Shown: one piece after another, positions 62,866-64,000 of the stretch
Numbering within the stretch: the stretch's first letter is position 1
Layout: each line of letters opens with the position of its first letter
Assembly (NCBI RefSeq): GCF_024138675.1
Contig: NZ_CP090959.1
Span: 3,584,001-3,648,000, forward strand
Direction of reading: 5' to 3'
Length of the DNA stretch: 64,000 nucleotides
From: Simiduia sp. 21SJ11W-1
GTDB lineage: Bacteria; Pseudomonadota; Gammaproteobacteria; Pseudomonadales; Cellvibrionaceae
Position numbers and translations under genes: made by a program
Notes under the pieces: model-generated
Database searches by the model: none
The model's input: only the letters and a program-made list of their open reading frames with translations
What the model was told of the DNA's origin: nothing

Positions 62866-64000
62866 ATGCAGAGCAAGTGGCATTGGTGCGCAAGGGTTGG
62901 AGCCAGCTGGCGCCTCATGCAGAGCGCGCATCGAACGTATTTTTGGAAACCGTTGTTAAGCACGACCCAAGCCTTAGCCACCTGTTTGAGGGTTCGATTA
63001 CAGAACGCGGTGCAGAGCTCGTTGAATCACTCGACACAATAATTTCAGCACTGGATGACGAAAAAGAATTAGCAGCGCAGTTTATGAACATCGGCCAGCA
63101 ATACACACCCTACGGTGTATTGCCTGACCACAGCCCAGTAATAAAACGCTCGCTGATGGAAACACTGGAAGAAATACTGGGCAAAAAATTTGATGACGAT
63201 GCATACCTGGCCTGGAGTGCATTTTATAACCAAGCAACCGACATATTGAATTCAATCGACGCGCAGGAAGAAGTCGCCGCCGATGAAACACCCGAAGAGG
63301 ACGATACAATGGCAAAGTCTGGCGACAACGATGGCCTGAAGCTGTTAGAGAGCGCAATTAACAATACGCTAACTGCAATCATGATGGTTGATAGGGATCT
63401 GGTGATCACCTATGTCAATAAAGCAACCATGGCGCTGTTTCGTAAGCACGAGAAAACCTTCCAGTCTATTTGGCCTGGTTTCTCGGCATCGGAAGATTAC
63501 ATGATAGGCAAGTGCATAGACGACTTTCATAAAAAGCCAGAGCACCAGCGACGGATACTTAACGACCCATCCAACCTGCCTTACCGGACAGACATTCAAG
63601 TGGCAGATCTCATTATTGAGCTGAATGTATCTTCAATTATGGGCGATGACGGAAGCTACATCGGCTGCACGTTGGAGTGGAACGATGTTACCGCAATCCG
63701 CGAAACAGAAGACCGTGGGGTTCGATTACAAGGCGCGGTAGATCAATCTACCACCGCCCTCATGATGGTTGATCGAAACTTTGAAATTACCTACATGAAC
63801 CAGGCAAGCCTCAAGCTACTTAAAGAGCACGAAGCGGTATTTCAGAAAAAGTGGCCCACCTTCAGAGCAGACGAGTCCTTCATGATGGGCGCCTGCATTG
63901 ATATGTTCCATAAAAATCCCGCGCATCAACGAAAGATGCTGGATGACCCTTCCATATTGCCTTACACCACCGACATTCACATTGAAGATTTAACCTTCTC
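62862..64000 (+). CDS. globin-PAS chemoreceptor or sensor, partial (cut by window end)
   Basis: At least 379 residues, no stop inside the window. The N-terminal domain (about 1-130) aligns with bacterial globins: VRKGWSQLAP, DPSLSHLF, YGVLPDHSPVIKRSLMETL and AWSAFYNQATDIL. The proximal histidine, usually in RRHxGYGV, is replaced by Tyr (GQQYTPYGV). Two similar PAS domains follow from about 160 (AIMMVDRDLVITYVN, ALMMVDRNFEITYMN), each with an IDxFHKxPxHQR stretch. GGAGG lies before the ATG, which overlaps cheW. A methyl-accepting signalling tail probably follows. Confidence 0.82.
   Translation, partial: MNAEQVALVRKGWSQLAPHAERASNVFLETVVKHDPSLSHLFEGSITERGAELVESLDTIISALDDEKELAAQFMNIGQQYTPYGVLPDHSPVIKRSLMETLEEILGKKFDDDAYLAWSAFYNQATDILNSIDAQEEVAADETPEEDDTMAKSGDNDGLKLLESAINNTLTAIMMVDRDLVITYVNKATMALFRKHEKTFQSIWPGFSASEDYMIGKCIDDFHKKPEHQRRILNDPSNLPYRTDIQVADLIIELNVSSIMGDDGSYIGCTLEWNDVTAIRETEDRGVRLQGAVDQSTTALMMVDRNFEITYMNQASLKLLKEHEAVFQKKWPTFRADESFMMGACIDMFHKNPAHQRKMLDDPSILPYTTDIHIEDLTF

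Overview
The window looks like part of a gammaproteobacterial chromosome, most like the marine polysaccharide-degrading Cellvibrionales (Simiduia, Teredinibacter and Saccharophagus type). This rests on the moderately GC-rich codon use, the rpsF-rpsR-(DUF2232)-rplI-dnaB order, the rlmB-rnr pair, a SapC-family gene and the mix of exported peptidases. The genus is an inference. No rRNA genes, insertion sequences or CRISPR arrays were seen.

Layout. (1) 0.3-8.3 kb is a polyhydroxyalkanoate (PHA) locus: bdhA and phaC, then the regulator phaR, the phasin phaP and an intracellular depolymerase phaZ. After a TonB-C/TPR gene, phaB and an atypical thiolase lie on the other strand. Three matches to the PhaR operator pattern CTGC-N3-GCAG sit at phaP and before phaZ, which suggests that the repressor acts on granule coating and polymer breakdown. 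(2) 8.6-14.2 kb holds a glutathione peroxidase, a TPR diguanylate cyclase and a large secreted subtilase. (3) 14.7-26.6 kb is a mixed metabolic stretch: an unknown protein, AruI, TcdA facing CsdE, cytochrome b561 plus YceI, TatD, a lipoamide dehydrogenase-like flavoprotein, an exported zinc metalloprotease and UDP-glucose dehydrogenase. (4) 26.7-41.9 kb holds SapC with an unknown partner, Smr, a thioesterase, Acs, a Ser/Thr kinase with TPRs, AmtB behind a near-consensus sigma-54 promoter, PhoH, a CPBP protease, panC-panD and several unknown genes. (5) 42.1-42.8 kb is an array of four long hairpin repeats next to dnaB. (6) 42.8-49.9 kb is the core dnaB-rplI-rpsR-rpsF and rlmB-rnr block.

(7) 50.0-56.25 kb is an accessory region anchored at a tRNA-Leu(CAG). 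The last 18 nt of the tRNA region are repeated 136 bp downstream and followed by a tyrosine recombinase. Next comes a three-gene operon of mostly unknown proteins behind a TTGACA/TATAAT promoter, with a hairpin over its ribosome binding site. Then follow oppositely oriented unknown genes, a metallopeptidase-like protein whose HExxH motif is changed to HExxY, and two abutting gene fragments that may mark a recombination scar. This is the best candidate for an undescribed accessory system in the window.

(8) 56.5-64 kb holds a DUF885 lipoprotein and then a chemosensory operon: STAS protein, CheY-like regulator, CheA, two CheW and a partial receptor. The receptor starts with a globin-type sensor domain in which the heme-binding proximal histidine is replaced by tyrosine, followed by tandem PAS domains. 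The operon is cut by the window end.
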